A model generated the notes under the pieces. That model worked only from the letters and a program-made list of their open reading frames with translations. It was not told where the DNA came from and did not search any database. The position numbers and the translations under genes are program-made. Below, in pieces: positions 42,430 to 51,188 of a DNA stretch of 64,000 bases. Origin of the DNA: AP-15 sp963812675 (GTDB lineage: Bacteria > Pseudomonadota > Alphaproteobacteria > ATCC43930 > CGMCC-115725); assembly GCA_963812675.1 (NCBI GenBank), contig CAWEWR010000027.1, positions 124,001-188,000 on the forward strand. The letters are read 5' to 3'. How positions within the stretch are numbered: position 1 is the stretch's first letter; the number at the start of each line of letters is the position of its first letter.

Positions 42430-42969
42430 ATGCGCGAATTACGCAATAGCACAGCCCAACCCAGCAAAAGGCCGCGTATGGTTAGTATTGCAGCCGCATT
42501 ATTGGGCGCGGCTGTTCTCTGCCAGCCAGATCTCGCCCACGCAGCGCACGGGGGCGGAGGGCACGGCGGCGGCGGGGGTTTCCACGGTGGGGGTTTCCAC
42601 GGTGGGGGTTTCCACGGTGGGGGTTTCCACGGTGGGGGTTTCCACGGCGGGGGTTTCCACGGCGGTGGATTTCACGCCGGCGGGTTCCACGGCAGCTTCG
42701 CGGGCTTGCACAACGGCTTTGCCGGCGGGCACGGGGGGCACTGGTCCCAGGGCTGGCACAACGGGCGCTACGGCTGGTGGTGGGGCGGTCCAGGACTGGC
42801 GTGGTCGTATTATGGTTATCCGGGGTGGGATGCTTATCCGGATTACGGCTACTACGATTACAGCCAGCCTTATGCCAGCCAGACCTGGTACTATTGTTCC
42901 GATCCGGCAGGCTATTACCCGTATGTATCGCAGTGCAATACCGGCTGGCAGGCGGTCCCAGCCAGCTGA
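42430..42969 (+). CDS. Secreted His/Gly-rich repeat protein
   Basis: 179 residues from the ATG at 42430 (AAGGAG six bases upstream). The signal peptide (MVSIAAALLGAAVLCQPDLAHA) is followed by about eight GGGFH pentads. Then comes a Gly/Trp/Tyr-rich tail (GRYGWWWGGPGLAWSYYGYPGW) with two cysteines, YYCSDPAGYYP and SQCNTGWQAV. The tail is common in alphaproteobacterial secreted proteins. The pentads could bind metal or water; this is inferred from composition only. Confidence 0.85.
   Translation: MRELRNSTAQPSKRPRMVSIAAALLGAAVLCQPDLAHAAHGGGGHGGGGGFHGGGFHGGGFHGGGFHGGGFHGGGFHGGGFHAGGFHGSFAGLHNGFAGGHGGHWSQGWHNGRYGWWWGGPGLAWSYYGYPGWDAYPDYGYYDYSQPYASQTWYYCSDPAGYYPYVSQCNTGWQAVPAS
42571..42690 (+). 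repeat. Eight tandem 15-bp coding repeats
   Basis: Units of GGYGGGGGTTTCCAC: the first six differ only at the third base (T or C), and units 7 and 8 are more diverged. Each encodes GGGFH (the last AGGFH). The near-identity of the inner units points to recent slippage or unequal crossing-over, so copy number probably varies among strains. Confidence 0.95.
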
Positions 42970-42985
42970 CCCCCGTCGAGCGATT

Positions 42986-43015
42986 CACCCGGCTGCCTTC
43001 CGCGGCAGCCGGGTG
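42986..43015. terminator. Bidirectional hairpin terminator
   Basis: CACCCGGCTGCC and GGCAGCCGGGTG form a perfect 12-bp stem around TTCCGC. It sits midway between two convergent genes. There is no clear T-tract, so it may rely on stem strength or Rho. Confidence 0.7.
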
Positions 43016-43028
43016 AGACCTTTCGCGG

Positions 43029-43304
43029 CTAACGCGGCGTGTAGCCGTTGAGCTCCCGACCGATCGCCTGCTCCTGCCGGCCGAGGCCCGACGGATTCTG
43101 CTGGAGGAGCTCGCGCTGCGACCCCATAAGCCCAGTGGCATAGTCTTGTCGCATCTGTTCTTGCAGCGGGCTGTTCGTCGACGTGGACAGCGACATGCTG
43201 GGGTTTACCGCGTGCAGCTGGGGCGTCGGGCCAACTTCACGCTGCTGAGCTGCAACGGGGGTTGCCGCGAGGCATGCTAAGACGGCGAGGGGCAACAATT
43301 TCAT
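43029..43304 (-). CDS. Small secreted protein downstream of ECF sigma factor
   Basis: 91 residues with signal peptide MKLLPLAVLACLAATPVAAQQ. The mature part is Gln/Ser-rich (SLSTSTNSPLQEQMRQDYATGLMGSQRELLQQNPSG). No domain recognised. The ATG overlaps the sigma-factor stop by four bases, so it is coupled to the sigma gene. No anti-sigma factor is present; whether this protein takes part in signalling is unknown. Confidence 0.8.
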   Translation of the reverse strand: MKLLPLAVLACLAATPVAAQQREVGPTPQLHAVNPSMSLSTSTNSPLQEQMRQDYATGLMGSQRELLQQNPSGLGRQEQAIGRELNGYTPR

Positions 43305-44002
43305 TGGACGACCTCCGGTGATTTGGGTGGCGGTGAGGCCTGTCTATGGACAGGCGGAAATTCCTTCCTGCGGGAATGGCGAGCGGGAAACAGTCCGGTC
43401 GCCTTGCGCAAGCTCTCGCGGCCGCGGGCAATTCGGGAGCGTACTGTCCCGAGCGGGGTATTCACGGCGGCCGCGGCCTCGGCGTAATCCATGCCTTCCA
43501 ATCCGACGAGCAGAATTACCGAGCGTTGCTCCTCAGGCAGTTTGGCGAGACCGCGTTCCAAGTCGCGAAGCTCGAGCCGCGCAGTCTGATTGGGCGGGGA
43601 CACCAAACTCGCATCGGATTCCTGCAATTCGACACGCTCGCGATGCCGCGCGTTCCGGCGCGTGTGGCTTACGTGCTGGCGATAGAGAATTGTGAATAGC
43701 CAGGCCCGAAGATCGGTTCCCGGCTCCCACAGGTGGATTTTCTCCAGGGCGCGGGCGAGACAGTCCTGAACGAGATCGTCGGCGCCCACGACATCATGCG
43801 TAAGAGCACGCGCAAAACGCTCGAGGCGTGGGAGATGCGCTAGAATTTCTTTGTCCAGGTAGTGATTACCGGACACCACACTTGCAGAACCGCTGCGGTC
43901 CGCTTGTTTCGAGGTCGCCTCCTGAGCGTCCAAATAAGTTATCCGAGTCACCCGTTGCGCTCCCGCAGGCTGTGGTTTCGGCCATTCCAATGCTGACGCC
44001 AA
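43301..44002 (-). CDS. ECF sigma factor (sigma-70 family)
   Basis: 233 residues. Region 2 is LPRLERFARALTHDVVGADDLVQDCLARALEKIHLWEPGTDLRAWLFTILYRQHVSH. Region 4 is LAKLPEEQRSVILLVGLEGMDYAEAAAAVNTPLGTVRSRIARGRESL. The N-terminal 50 residues and the basic C-terminal tail are extra; the true start may be at GTG near VVSGNHYLDKE. It is about half identical to the sigma factor at 56790. No PhyR/NepR-type partner is adjacent. Confidence 0.93.
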   Translation of the reverse strand: MASALEWPKPQPAGAQRVTRITYLDAQEATSKQADRSGSASVVSGNHYLDKEILAHLPRLERFARALTHDVVGADDLVQDCLARALEKIHLWEPGTDLRAWLFTILYRQHVSHTRRNARHRERVELQESDASLVSPPNQTARLELRDLERGLAKLPEEQRSVILLVGLEGMDYAEAAAAVNTPLGTVRSRIARGRESLRKATGLFPARHSRRKEFPPVHRQASPPPKSPEVVQ

Positions 44003-44218
44003 GCGCCTGGTCCTGATTTAATCGCCGCTACGTCCGAGCATCATTAAATGCGGTTAATCGCAGTAAATTATTGTGACGCAGCAGAGCCGAAGCTCGCCAG
44101 CGATGGTCAGCTAATCCTGATTGCTCGCCTCGTATCCGCCGTGTAATCTCGCATCGCGGCGAGGTTCCGGCTGTGACGGCACCACCATTGCTGCCGGTTT
44201 CGTTACCGCGCTCGGTCG

Positions 44219-44725
44219 CTAACTCGAACCGAAGCTACAGCGGAACGATTGCCAACCGTCCTGCGGCCTCCTTTCTACCCCTCCCGCGCTTGCGCGGTGG
44301 TGAAGGGTCGAGGCAAACCGCTGCTTTGCTCGCGCTTCGTGTTGACACCCGTCCGCCGCGCCATCCGAGCAGAGCACGCCGGTGAAGCGGTAGCCGCGAC
44401 CGAATTCCGTGCGGATGACATCGCGGTCCGCGCCGAGCGCTTTGCGCAAAGCGGAGACCTGAACCTTGAGGTTTTCTTCCGAGACTACGATGCCCGGCCA
44501 CACCCGGCTGAGAAGCTCCTCTTTTCCGATAAGCGAGCCGTCGGCCTCTAACAGGACCAAAAGCAGATCGAAGGCGCGCGTGCCGAGCTCAACCGGAACC
44601 TCGTCGGCGAGCAGCTGCCGTTGGCGCAACAGCACGCGGAAACGTCCAAATTCGAGCGCCGCGTCGGCGTTGGCCGGGCTCTGTCGGTTTGCTTCGTGCC
44701 GCAGCGGGTAAGTGTTCGCCGTCAT
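44219..44725 (-). CDS. Winged-helix (OmpR/PhoB-type) DNA-binding protein, truncated
   Basis: 168 residues from the ATG at 44725. The domain reads LEFGRFRVLLRQRQLLADEVPVELGTRAFDLLLVLLEADGSLIGKEELLSRVWPGIVVSEENLKVQVSALRKALG, ending FGRGYRFTG. Relatives carry a long C-terminal ATPase or TPR part. Here about 50 odd residues follow, partly encoded by a palindromic repeat (44276-44313). It is probably the stump of a longer regulator that could still bind DNA. Confidence 0.75.
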   Translation of the reverse strand: MTANTYPLRHEANRQSPANADAALEFGRFRVLLRQRQLLADEVPVELGTRAFDLLLVLLEADGSLIGKEELLSRVWPGIVVSEENLKVQVSALRKALGADRDVIRTEFGRGYRFTGVLCSDGAADGCQHEARAKQRFASTLHHRASAGGVERRPQDGWQSFRCSFGSS

Positions 44726-44986
44726 TTCAGCCCATTGGCTTGGTGTGCGGCGGCTTGCGCTGTGGCGCGGCTTCTTGCGCAGGTTGCGTCGTTGCATGAC
44801 CGGTCTTCCTTAGAAATAGCAGAAGCTCGGAATCAAAAACTAAGGAGGCAACTCAGACCGCGCTATTGCATCCGCGGATAAGGGAATGCCGCTTGCAAAT
44901 CGCTCTTATTAAACTTTCGTATAGGACCGCGCTGGAAGAGTATGGCGCCGCCAAAACAGGCGAGGTTGGCGCAGCCGCGCCGGCCG

Positions 44987-45625
44987 TTAGCTCTGAAACT
45001 CTTCCCTGGTGAGGTTCAGCCGGTCGGCCATCCGGGCCAAATCAGGCAGCGAAGCCGCCTGCATCTTTCGCATGACCTGGCCGCGATGGACTTTTACCGT
45101 GATTTCGCTGACGCCGATCTCGTAGGCGATCTGCTTGTTGAGACGGCCGGCTGCAACCAAGGCCATCACCTCACGCTCGCGGGGGGTGAGGGTCTCGAAG
45201 CGCGCCCGCAACCCGGCCAGAGCTTTTTCGTCCTCCAGCCGAGCGCGGTCGCCTGTGATGCCAAGCTGGATCGCGTCGAGTAAATCCTGGTCGCGGAATG
45301 GCTTGGTCAGGAACTCGATCGCTCCGCCCTTCATCGCCCTGACGGACATCGGGATATCGCCATACCCGGTCACGAAGATGATCGGGAGTTGGATGTTCGC
45401 GGCGGCGAGCTCTCGCTGAAAATCAAGACCGCTTCGTCCGGGCAGCCGGACATCGAGCACCAGGCAGGCCGGCCCATCCGGCCGACCGGCCTTGAGGAAT
45501 TCATCTACCGAAGTGAACAACTTCGCTTGCAGCCCGACGGATCGGAGCAGGCCGCCGATCAACTCCCGGATTGCGGGGTCGTCATCGACGACGATAACGG
45601 TTGGTATCGCCTCGGCCATCGTCAC
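44987..45625 (-). CDS. FixJ/NodW-type response regulator
   Basis: 212 residues. Receiver: VIVVDDDPAIRELIGGLLRSVGL, phospho-acceptor Asp in CLVLDVRLPGRSG, LPIIFVTGYGDIPMSVRAMKGGAIEFLTKPF. The LuxR-type HTH is LTPREREVMALVAAGRLNKQIAYEIGVSEITVKVHRGQVMRKM. It is transcribed away from the multi-PAS kinase across a 223-base gap, so the kinase is its likely partner. Confidence 0.95.
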   Translation of the reverse strand: MTMAEAIPTVIVVDDDPAIRELIGGLLRSVGLQAKLFTSVDEFLKAGRPDGPACLVLDVRLPGRSGLDFQRELAAANIQLPIIFVTGYGDIPMSVRAMKGGAIEFLTKPFRDQDLLDAIQLGITGDRARLEDEKALAGLRARFETLTPREREVMALVAAGRLNKQIAYEIGVSEITVKVHRGQVMRKMQAASLPDLARMADRLNLTREEFQS

Positions 45626-45848
45626 CGCCCGCCCAGACGATCGTGATGCTGCCGACGCGTAACTCCCGCGCCGAGCAGGGCGACGGCTGGCAAAGCGGGG
45701 CTGATAAGATAGCGATAGCGCGGCACCGGAGCAGCCCTAGGAGGCTCCCTCGCGAGCGGTGGTACATGTTCTAATATAGCCACTCGCCCGAGCGAGAGGG
45801 CAGATTTTGTTCTGACCGCCCGAGGGCGGCATTAGGTGCGAGGCATCA

Positions 45849-48800
45849 ATGCTGCGAGCCGCCGCGTCACGTTGGAAAGATCGCAAGGATCGAGCCAAGA
45901 TGAAGGGTCAATCGGGTTCGCGGCCGAATGTCACCTCCGGTCTGCTCCCCGTCGCGACCGCCGCACTCGCGATCGGGATCTTCGTCGCCGAAGCGATTAC
46001 GTCGACAAAACTCACGGCCGCGATATTTTACGTGCTCGTAGTGTTGTTAGCCGCTCGTTTCTGCAGCGCGCGAGGCATCGTGCTGGTCGGTGCAGGGTGC
46101 GTGGGTCTCACCATGTTGGCCTTCTTTTTGCCGGGTTTCACCGAGACGGAGGCCGGCGGCGTCGGTGTCAAAGCATCGATCAGCGCGGCAGTAGTCGGGC
46201 TGACGACCTTTCTCATAGCAGACCGTAAAAGTGTCGAGGAAAGGCTACGCGAGAGCGAAGGGCAGTGGCGCGAAGTATTCGAGCACAACCCGGTGATGTA
46301 TTTCATGGTGGATCCCACCGGGACAGTCTTATCGGTAAACGGCTTTGGCGCTGCTCAACTCGGTTATACGGCAGCCGAGTTGATCGGACAATCGGTGCTG
46401 ACAGTATTTTTCGAGGAGGACCGCCAACTCGTTAAAGATCAATTGGCGATCTGCGTAGAAGAATTCGGCCGTTCGCATAGCTGGGAAATCCGTAAGATCC
46501 GCAAGAACGGCGCGGTTCTCTGGGTACGTGAAAATGCGACGGCTGTACGGCGGTCGGGCAATGACGCGATTGTGTTGATCGCGTGTGAAGACGTCACCGA
46601 GCGCAGGCGCGGTGAGCAACGCGTGGCGGCCCAATATGCTGTGACCCGCGTCCTGGCCGAGGCCGACAGCCTCGCCACCGCCGCTCCGCAGATCCTTCAG
46701 GCGATCGGCGATAACCTGGAATGGGCCTGGGGCGCGCTGTGGAGTTTCGATCGAGAGGGTGCCGCGCTCCGGTGCGATCGCCTTTGGCATGCGCCGGATA
46801 CCGAGGCTGCGGAATTCGACGCGCTCAGCCGCGAACGGAGCTTCACGCCCGGCCGAGGCCGGCTCAGTCAGGTTTGGCGAAGCGCATCACCAATCTGGAT
46901 GGTCGATGCGACAACCGAACCCGAATTCTTGCGCGCCTCAGCGGCATCGCGAGCGGGGCTGCATGGAGGGGTTATTTTCCCAATCCTGCTCGACACCGAA
47001 GCGCTCGGGATCATCGAGTTCTTCAGCCACGCGGCTCGGGAACGCGATGAAGAGCACCTCGCCACCCTGTCGGCAATCGGCAGCCAGATCGGCCAGTTCA
47101 TCAAGCGCCGGCGCGCCGAGGCGTCGTTGCGCGTTAGCGAAGAACGCTGGCGCAGGTTGTTCGAGACCTCCTCCGCCGGCATGGCGCTGTTTCGGCTCGA
47201 CGGGATGTGTACCGCGGCAAACCCGGCGCTACGGAGGATGCTCGGCCTTAGCGAGGACGAGATCGTTGGGCGTAACGTCCTCGAACTCAATCACCCTGAC
47301 GAACGCGCGGCGACCGCTGAGGCTCTCGCGCAGTACCGGGCCGGCACGCTGACCGAGCGCAACGTTGAAAAAAAGTACGTCAGAAAAGACGGCACCCCGG
47401 TGTGGCTGAACATCACGAACACCCTGGTGCCTGCAAGTGAGACCACTCCTCCCTTTCTCCAGGCGGTTTATGTCGATGTCACCGCACAATTCCAGGCCGA
47501 GGCGGCGTTGCGCGCGAGCGAAGAGCGCTGGCGGGCAATTTTTGACTCTGCGGCCGTCGGTATTGCCGCGGGGGATCTGCGCGGGGGCCTTTTCAACGTT
47601 AATCCGACATTCCAAAGAATGCTGGGATACACCGAGGAAGAGCTGCGGAATCTTCGCGCATTCGAATTTACACACGAGGACGATCGGGCAGAGACGCGGC
47701 GGCTTTTCGCCCGCGTCGTTTCGGGTCAGCAACCCAGCTATCGCCTCGAAAAGCGCTATCGACGAAAGGACGGTGCGATCGTATGGGCGGACGTCAGCGC
47801 GTCGGCCGTACCCGCGACAGAAAACACGCCGGCATTTCTTGCCGTGATGGCGATAGACATCACGGAACGCAAACAGGCCGAAGCGGCGCTGCGGGAAGCT
47901 GAGGAGCGTTTTCGCACGCTGGTGCAATTCTCGTTCGACGTGTACTGGGAGAGCGACGCGCAGCATCGGTTCATTCGGCAGGAGTTCGCAGACGGCGTTA
48001 CCGACGCGCCGGCGCCAGGCTCCGAGATCGGTAAGACGCGCTGGGAAGTGCCCTACCTGGAGCCTGACGCCGAGGCTTGGCGCAAGCACCGCGAGACGCT
48101 CGACGCCCACCTGCCGTTCCGTGATTTCGAGCACGCGCGGCCTACGCCCGACGGCGGAAAGCGCTACGTCTCCGTGTCGGGGCTGCCGGTATTTGACGAG
48201 ACGGGGCGCTTCATCGGCTACCGCGGCGTCGGCCGGCACATCACTGATCGCAAGCGGGCCGAGGCGGCTTTGCGCGCGAGCGAAGAGCGCTGGCGAGCTA
48301 TGTTCGAGACCGCTGCGGTCGGCATTGTAACCTTCGGTTCCGGCCACAGGAGATATTTGACCGCTAATGAGAGCTTTCAGCGGATGACCGGCTATACCGA
48401 GGAAGAGCTGCAAAATCTGACGCCGCTGGATATTACTCACGAGGACGATCGGGCAGCGTTGCAGCAGCATGTTGATCGGATCGTCGCTGGTCCGCAGCGC
48501 AATTATCGAATTGAAAAGCGTTACCGCCGCAAGGACGGTGAGATCGTTTGGGCTGACATCAGCACCTCTGTCGTCCGTGCGACGGGCATCACCCCAGCTT
48601 TCCTTGCCGCGATGGTTGTCGACGTTACCGATCGCAAGCGGGCCGAGGCGGCTTTGCGCGCGAGCGAGGAGCGCTGGCGAGCCATGTTCGAGATCGCCCC
48701 GGTCGGCATTGCGACCATTGATTTTGAGCGCAGAAGGTATCTGACGGCAAACGAGAGTTTCCAGCGGATGACCGGCTATACCGAAGAAGAGCTGCGAAAT

Positions 48801-49778
48801 CTCACGACGCTGGAGATTACTCACGAGGACGATCGGGCCGCGATGCAAGAGCGGATTGATACCGGTACTATAGGGGTTCTGCAACGCAAGCGTTATCGAC
48901 GCAAGGACGGCGAGGTCGTATGGGCCGACGTCACTTCGTTTGTCGTTCCCGCGACAGACAGCACGCCAGCCTTCCGGGGTACAGTTGTCGTCGACATCAC
49001 CGATCGCAAGCGCGCCGAGGCGGCTTTGCAGCAGGCCCAGGACGATCTCGCGCGCCTCAATCGGGTCATGCTGCTGGGCGAGATGACGGCCTCGATCGCG
49101 CACGAAGTCAACCAGCCGATTGCCGCGACAGTGACAAACGCGCATGCCGGTTTGCGCTGGCTGGGCGCACAGCCGCCGGATCTGGAAGAGGCCAGGCAGG
49201 CGCTCGGCCGTATCGTCAGAGACAGCAATCGAGCCGGCGAGGTCATCGACCGCATCCGTGCGCTCGTCAAGAAGGTGCCGCCGCGTCGAGAACTCTTGGA
49301 CATCTATGAGGCTATTCGCGAAGTCATCGCTCTAACTCAGGCCGAGACGCAGCGCAATGCCGTCAGGTTGCAGAGCCGGCTTGCGGACGACCTGCCTCTC
49401 GTCTCGGCAGATCGGGTCCAGCTGCAGCAAGTAATGATCAATCTGATCATCAACGCCATCGAAGCGATGACGGGTACCAGCGATGGGCCACGCGAGCTGA
49501 CGATCGTCTCCAGCGTAGACGATGCGAACGACGTAGTCGTCGAAGTGCAGGACACCGGGCCGGGGCTCAGTCCGGAGAAACTCGACCGGTTGTTCCAGTC
49601 CTTCTACACAACTAAGCCCGATGGGATTGGCATGGGCCTCGCGATCAGCCGCTCGATCGCCGAGGCCCATGGTGGGTGGCTGTCGGCAGCGCCGAACAAG
49701 CCTCGCGGCGCCGTCTTTCGATTGACCCTGCCGGTCGACGAGACGCTCCCGGGGGATCCGGAGCGACCGCGCCCCTAG
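45849..49778 (+). CDS. Membrane multi-PAS/GAF hybrid sensor histidine kinase
   Basis: 1309 residues. Four membrane segments lie at about 33-124. Then PAS (135-255), GAF (265-418) and five further PAS units beginning near 428, 556, 685, 809 and 938, several opening with ASEERWRA. The phospho-acceptor His is at about 1085 (ASIAHEVNQPIAATV), the ATPase N-box LIINAIEAM at about 1200, and then DTGPGLSPE and GIGMGLAISRSI. The HisKA type (HEVNQPI) is that of FixL-like kinases. Probably phosphorylates the flanking FixJ-type regulator. Confidence 0.96.
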   Translation: MLRAAASRWKDRKDRAKMKGQSGSRPNVTSGLLPVATAALAIGIFVAEAITSTKLTAAIFYVLVVLLAARFCSARGIVLVGAGCVGLTMLAFFLPGFTETEAGGVGVKASISAAVVGLTTFLIADRKSVEERLRESEGQWREVFEHNPVMYFMVDPTGTVLSVNGFGAAQLGYTAAELIGQSVLTVFFEEDRQLVKDQLAICVEEFGRSHSWEIRKIRKNGAVLWVRENATAVRRSGNDAIVLIACEDVTERRRGEQRVAAQYAVTRVLAEADSLATAAPQILQAIGDNLEWAWGALWSFDREGAALRCDRLWHAPDTEAAEFDALSRERSFTPGRGRLSQVWRSASPIWMVDATTEPEFLRASAASRAGLHGGVIFPILLDTEALGIIEFFSHAARERDEEHLATLSAIGSQIGQFIKRRRAEASLRVSEERWRRLFETSSAGMALFRLDGMCTAANPALRRMLGLSEDEIVGRNVLELNHPDERAATAEALAQYRAGTLTERNVEKKYVRKDGTPVWLNITNTLVPASETTPPFLQAVYVDVTAQFQAEAALRASEERWRAIFDSAAVGIAAGDLRGGLFNVNPTFQRMLGYTEEELRNLRAFEFTHEDDRAETRRLFARVVSGQQPSYRLEKRYRRKDGAIVWADVSASAVPATENTPAFLAVMAIDITERKQAEAALREAEERFRTLVQFSFDVYWESDAQHRFIRQEFADGVTDAPAPGSEIGKTRWEVPYLEPDAEAWRKHRETLDAHLPFRDFEHARPTPDGGKRYVSVSGLPVFDETGRFIGYRGVGRHITDRKRAEAALRASEERWRAMFETAAVGIVTFGSGHRRYLTANESFQRMTGYTEEELQNLTPLDITHEDDRAALQQHVDRIVAGPQRNYRIEKRYRRKDGEIVWADISTSVVRATGITPAFLAAMVVDVTDRKRAEAALRASEERWRAMFEIAPVGIATIDFERRRYLTANESFQRMTGYTEEELRNLTTLEITHEDDRAAMQERIDTGTIGVLQRKRYRRKDGEVVWADVTSFVVPATDSTPAFRGTVVVDITDRKRAEAALQQAQDDLARLNRVMLLGEMTASIAHEVNQPIAATVTNAHAGLRWLGAQPPDLEEARQALGRIVRDSNRAGEVIDRIRALVKKVPPRRELLDIYEAIREVIALTQAETQRNAVRLQSRLADDLPLVSADRVQLQQVMINLIINAIEAMTGTSDGPRELTIVSSVDDANDVVVEVQDTGPGLSPEKLDRLFQSFYTTKPDGIGMGLAISRSIAEAHGGWLSAAPNKPRGAVFRLTLPVDETLPGDPERPRP

Positions 49779-49980
49779 CCGGCGCGGCGTGGCGCGGACA
49801 GCTGCGTTGCGAAAACTTTCCGAAGGTGTACCCAGCCTATACTCAGGTATAATCGTAATAAACCGTCCCGCCGGCCGATCTTTTCTTTCAGCTGCCAAAA
49901 CCGACGCTGGTGTAATGGCGGAAGCCCATGCGGCAAATTATTTCCGGTGCGATTAGAGACCGAAATTGCCAAGGAAAGCC

Positions 49981-50352
49981 GTGATAGCGATCGTCGACGA
50001 CGATCACTCGGTGCGAGAGGCTCTGACGAGCCTTGTCAGGTCGCTGGGCTATGTCGCAATGGCGTTCGAATGCGCCGAGGATCTCCTGAAATCCAAGCGC
50101 CGCCGCAGCATGTCCTGCGTGATTACAGACGTGCAAATGCCGGGCATGACCGGAGTTGAGCTCCATAATCGACTGGTCGCGTCTGGTGAGCCCATTCCGA
50201 CCATTCTCATCACCGCCTTTCCCGAGGAAAGGACGCGGGAGCGCGCGCTGCAAGCCGGCGTGACTGGCTATCTCACCAAACCATTCAGCGAGGAGGAATT
50301 GCTCGCGTGCATTCGTTCAACTCTCCGGCGTCGACGCGACCCAGAGCCGTAA
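49981..50352 (+). CDS. Single-domain response regulator
   Basis: 123 residues. The GTG at 49981 is preferred because AAGGA lies four to five bases upstream; a TTG at 49966 is the alternative. Receiver motifs: VIAIVDDDHSVREALTSLVRSLGY, Asp in CVITDVQMPGMTG, TILITAFPEE and the Lys in GYLTKPFSEEEL. No output domain. It follows the kinase by about 200 bases and may act as a phosphate sink or relay. Confidence 0.93.
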   Translation: MIAIVDDDHSVREALTSLVRSLGYVAMAFECAEDLLKSKRRRSMSCVITDVQMPGMTGVELHNRLVASGEPIPTILITAFPEERTRERALQAGVTGYLTKPFSEEELLACIRSTLRRRRDPEP

Positions 50353-50389
50353 GCGCCGACTGCTGCACCCCCGAGCGGTCTGAGCGGTC

Positions 50390-50590
50390 CTAACTATGAT
50401 CTTGGTCGGAACCCGCGGCGCTTCGCGCGTCTAAGCTATCGGCCCTTCGTTCATACCGCAAGGCAAGGTCAAGTAGCTCCTGGCGCGCACCCGCGAAACG
50501 GAATTCACGGGCGAGAACCCGCAGCTTCCTCGCCATCTCTCTATAATGCTGACTGTCTGAAGGTACAGCGCTGGCTTGAGGTTCTTCCAT
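50390..50590 (-). CDS. Small stress-type protein, YR..A.KLR.LA family (copy 1)
   Basis: 66 residues from the ATG at 50590 (AGGAGA upstream). Core: HYREMARKLRVLAREFRFAGARQELLDLALRYERRADSLDAR. It aligns with the protein at 50713-50907 in the same helical pattern. Such short proteins are frequent in Bradyrhizobium-like genomes, without a known function. It is preceded by an EcfG-like promoter. Confidence 0.75.
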   Translation of the reverse strand: MEEPQASAVPSDSQHYREMARKLRVLAREFRFAGARQELLDLALRYERRADSLDARSAAGSDQDHS

Positions 50591-50635
50591 CGAAGATTGT
50601 CTCCTAGCCGCTCCCGATACTTCTTTTAGTTGTCG

Positions 50636-50661
50636 AACATGGCGGCTAAGTAGCGTGTTCC
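50636..50661 (-). promoter_or_regulatory. EcfG-like promoter GGAAC-N17-TGTT
   Basis: Minus strand GGAAC (50661-50657), 17 bases, TGTT (50639-50636), about 46 bases upstream of the ATG at 50590. Same spacing and same -10 as the other three. Confidence 0.65.
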
Positions 50662-50712
50662 ACACGCGACAGTCTGCCGCATCCCGCAAGAGACGCCCCT
50701 GCTGATCGCCTA

Positions 50713-50907
50713 CTAGCTTTTCCCCGTATCGCCAGCGGGACCGAGCCTGCGTTGTGCCTCAAAATAAGCCGCCATCCGCTCGAAACGCGCGGAGAGATTC
50801 AGAAGGTCTCCTCGGATGTCTGGTAAATGGGATTGATCCGCCAACTCCCTGAGTTTTTGGGCAACCTGGCGGTATAGCTCGGGCGTAGCGTGCTCCGCGT
50901 CACTCAT
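50713..50907 (-). CDS. Small stress-type protein, YR..A.KLR.LA family (copy 2)
   Basis: 64 residues from the ATG at 50907 (MSDAEHATPELYRQVAQKLRELADQSHLPDIRGDLLNLSARFERMAAYFEAQ). Helical, charged and similar to copy 1 (YR..A.KLR.LA, LL.L..R.ER.A). It has its own promoter of the same class, so the two are separately transcribed paralogs. No known domain. Confidence 0.75.
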   Translation of the reverse strand: MSDAEHATPELYRQVAQKLRELADQSHLPDIRGDLLNLSARFERMAAYFEAQRRLGPAGDTGKS

Positions 50908-50941
50908 TGCGCGCACCCGGCGATAAACTCTTTATTACGAT

Positions 50942-50967
50942 AACATGCGGGCAATCGGTGGCGTTCC
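50942..50967 (-). promoter_or_regulatory. EcfG-like promoter GGAAC-N17-TGTT
   Basis: Minus strand GGAAC (50967-50963), 17 bases, TGTT (50945-50942), about 35 bases upstream of the ATG at 50907. Confidence 0.65.
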
Positions 50968-51188
50968 GGCTCCAAAGCCGTGGTGACCCGTTTTGGATGT
51001 AAAACTGCTCAAACCTAGGAAATTTCATACGCGGTATGATGCGGTCGTGAACTGCGCGGCCGCCGCCGCTGGCCCCGCGGGGGGCTCGGGCAAAAAGGTG
51101 CCTCGCATGAATTGCAAGGATGTTCTCGCCTTCCAGGTGGGCTGCTAAAGGTGATCTTGATAAATGAGAGCAGGTTGGGAACGCCGAG

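Noticed and set aside
42571..42690. CRISPR-like array
   Set aside because: Units are contiguous 15-base coding repeats without spacers.
44161..44185. GGAAC on the minus strand upstream of the ECF sigma gene at 44002
   Set aside because: No GTT follows at 17-18 bases and the distance to the start is large.
47229..49145. 638-codon open frame antisense to the PAS kinase
   Set aside because: It mirrors the repeated PAS units of a clearly real gene; high GC keeps the opposite frame open. No domain is seen in the translation.
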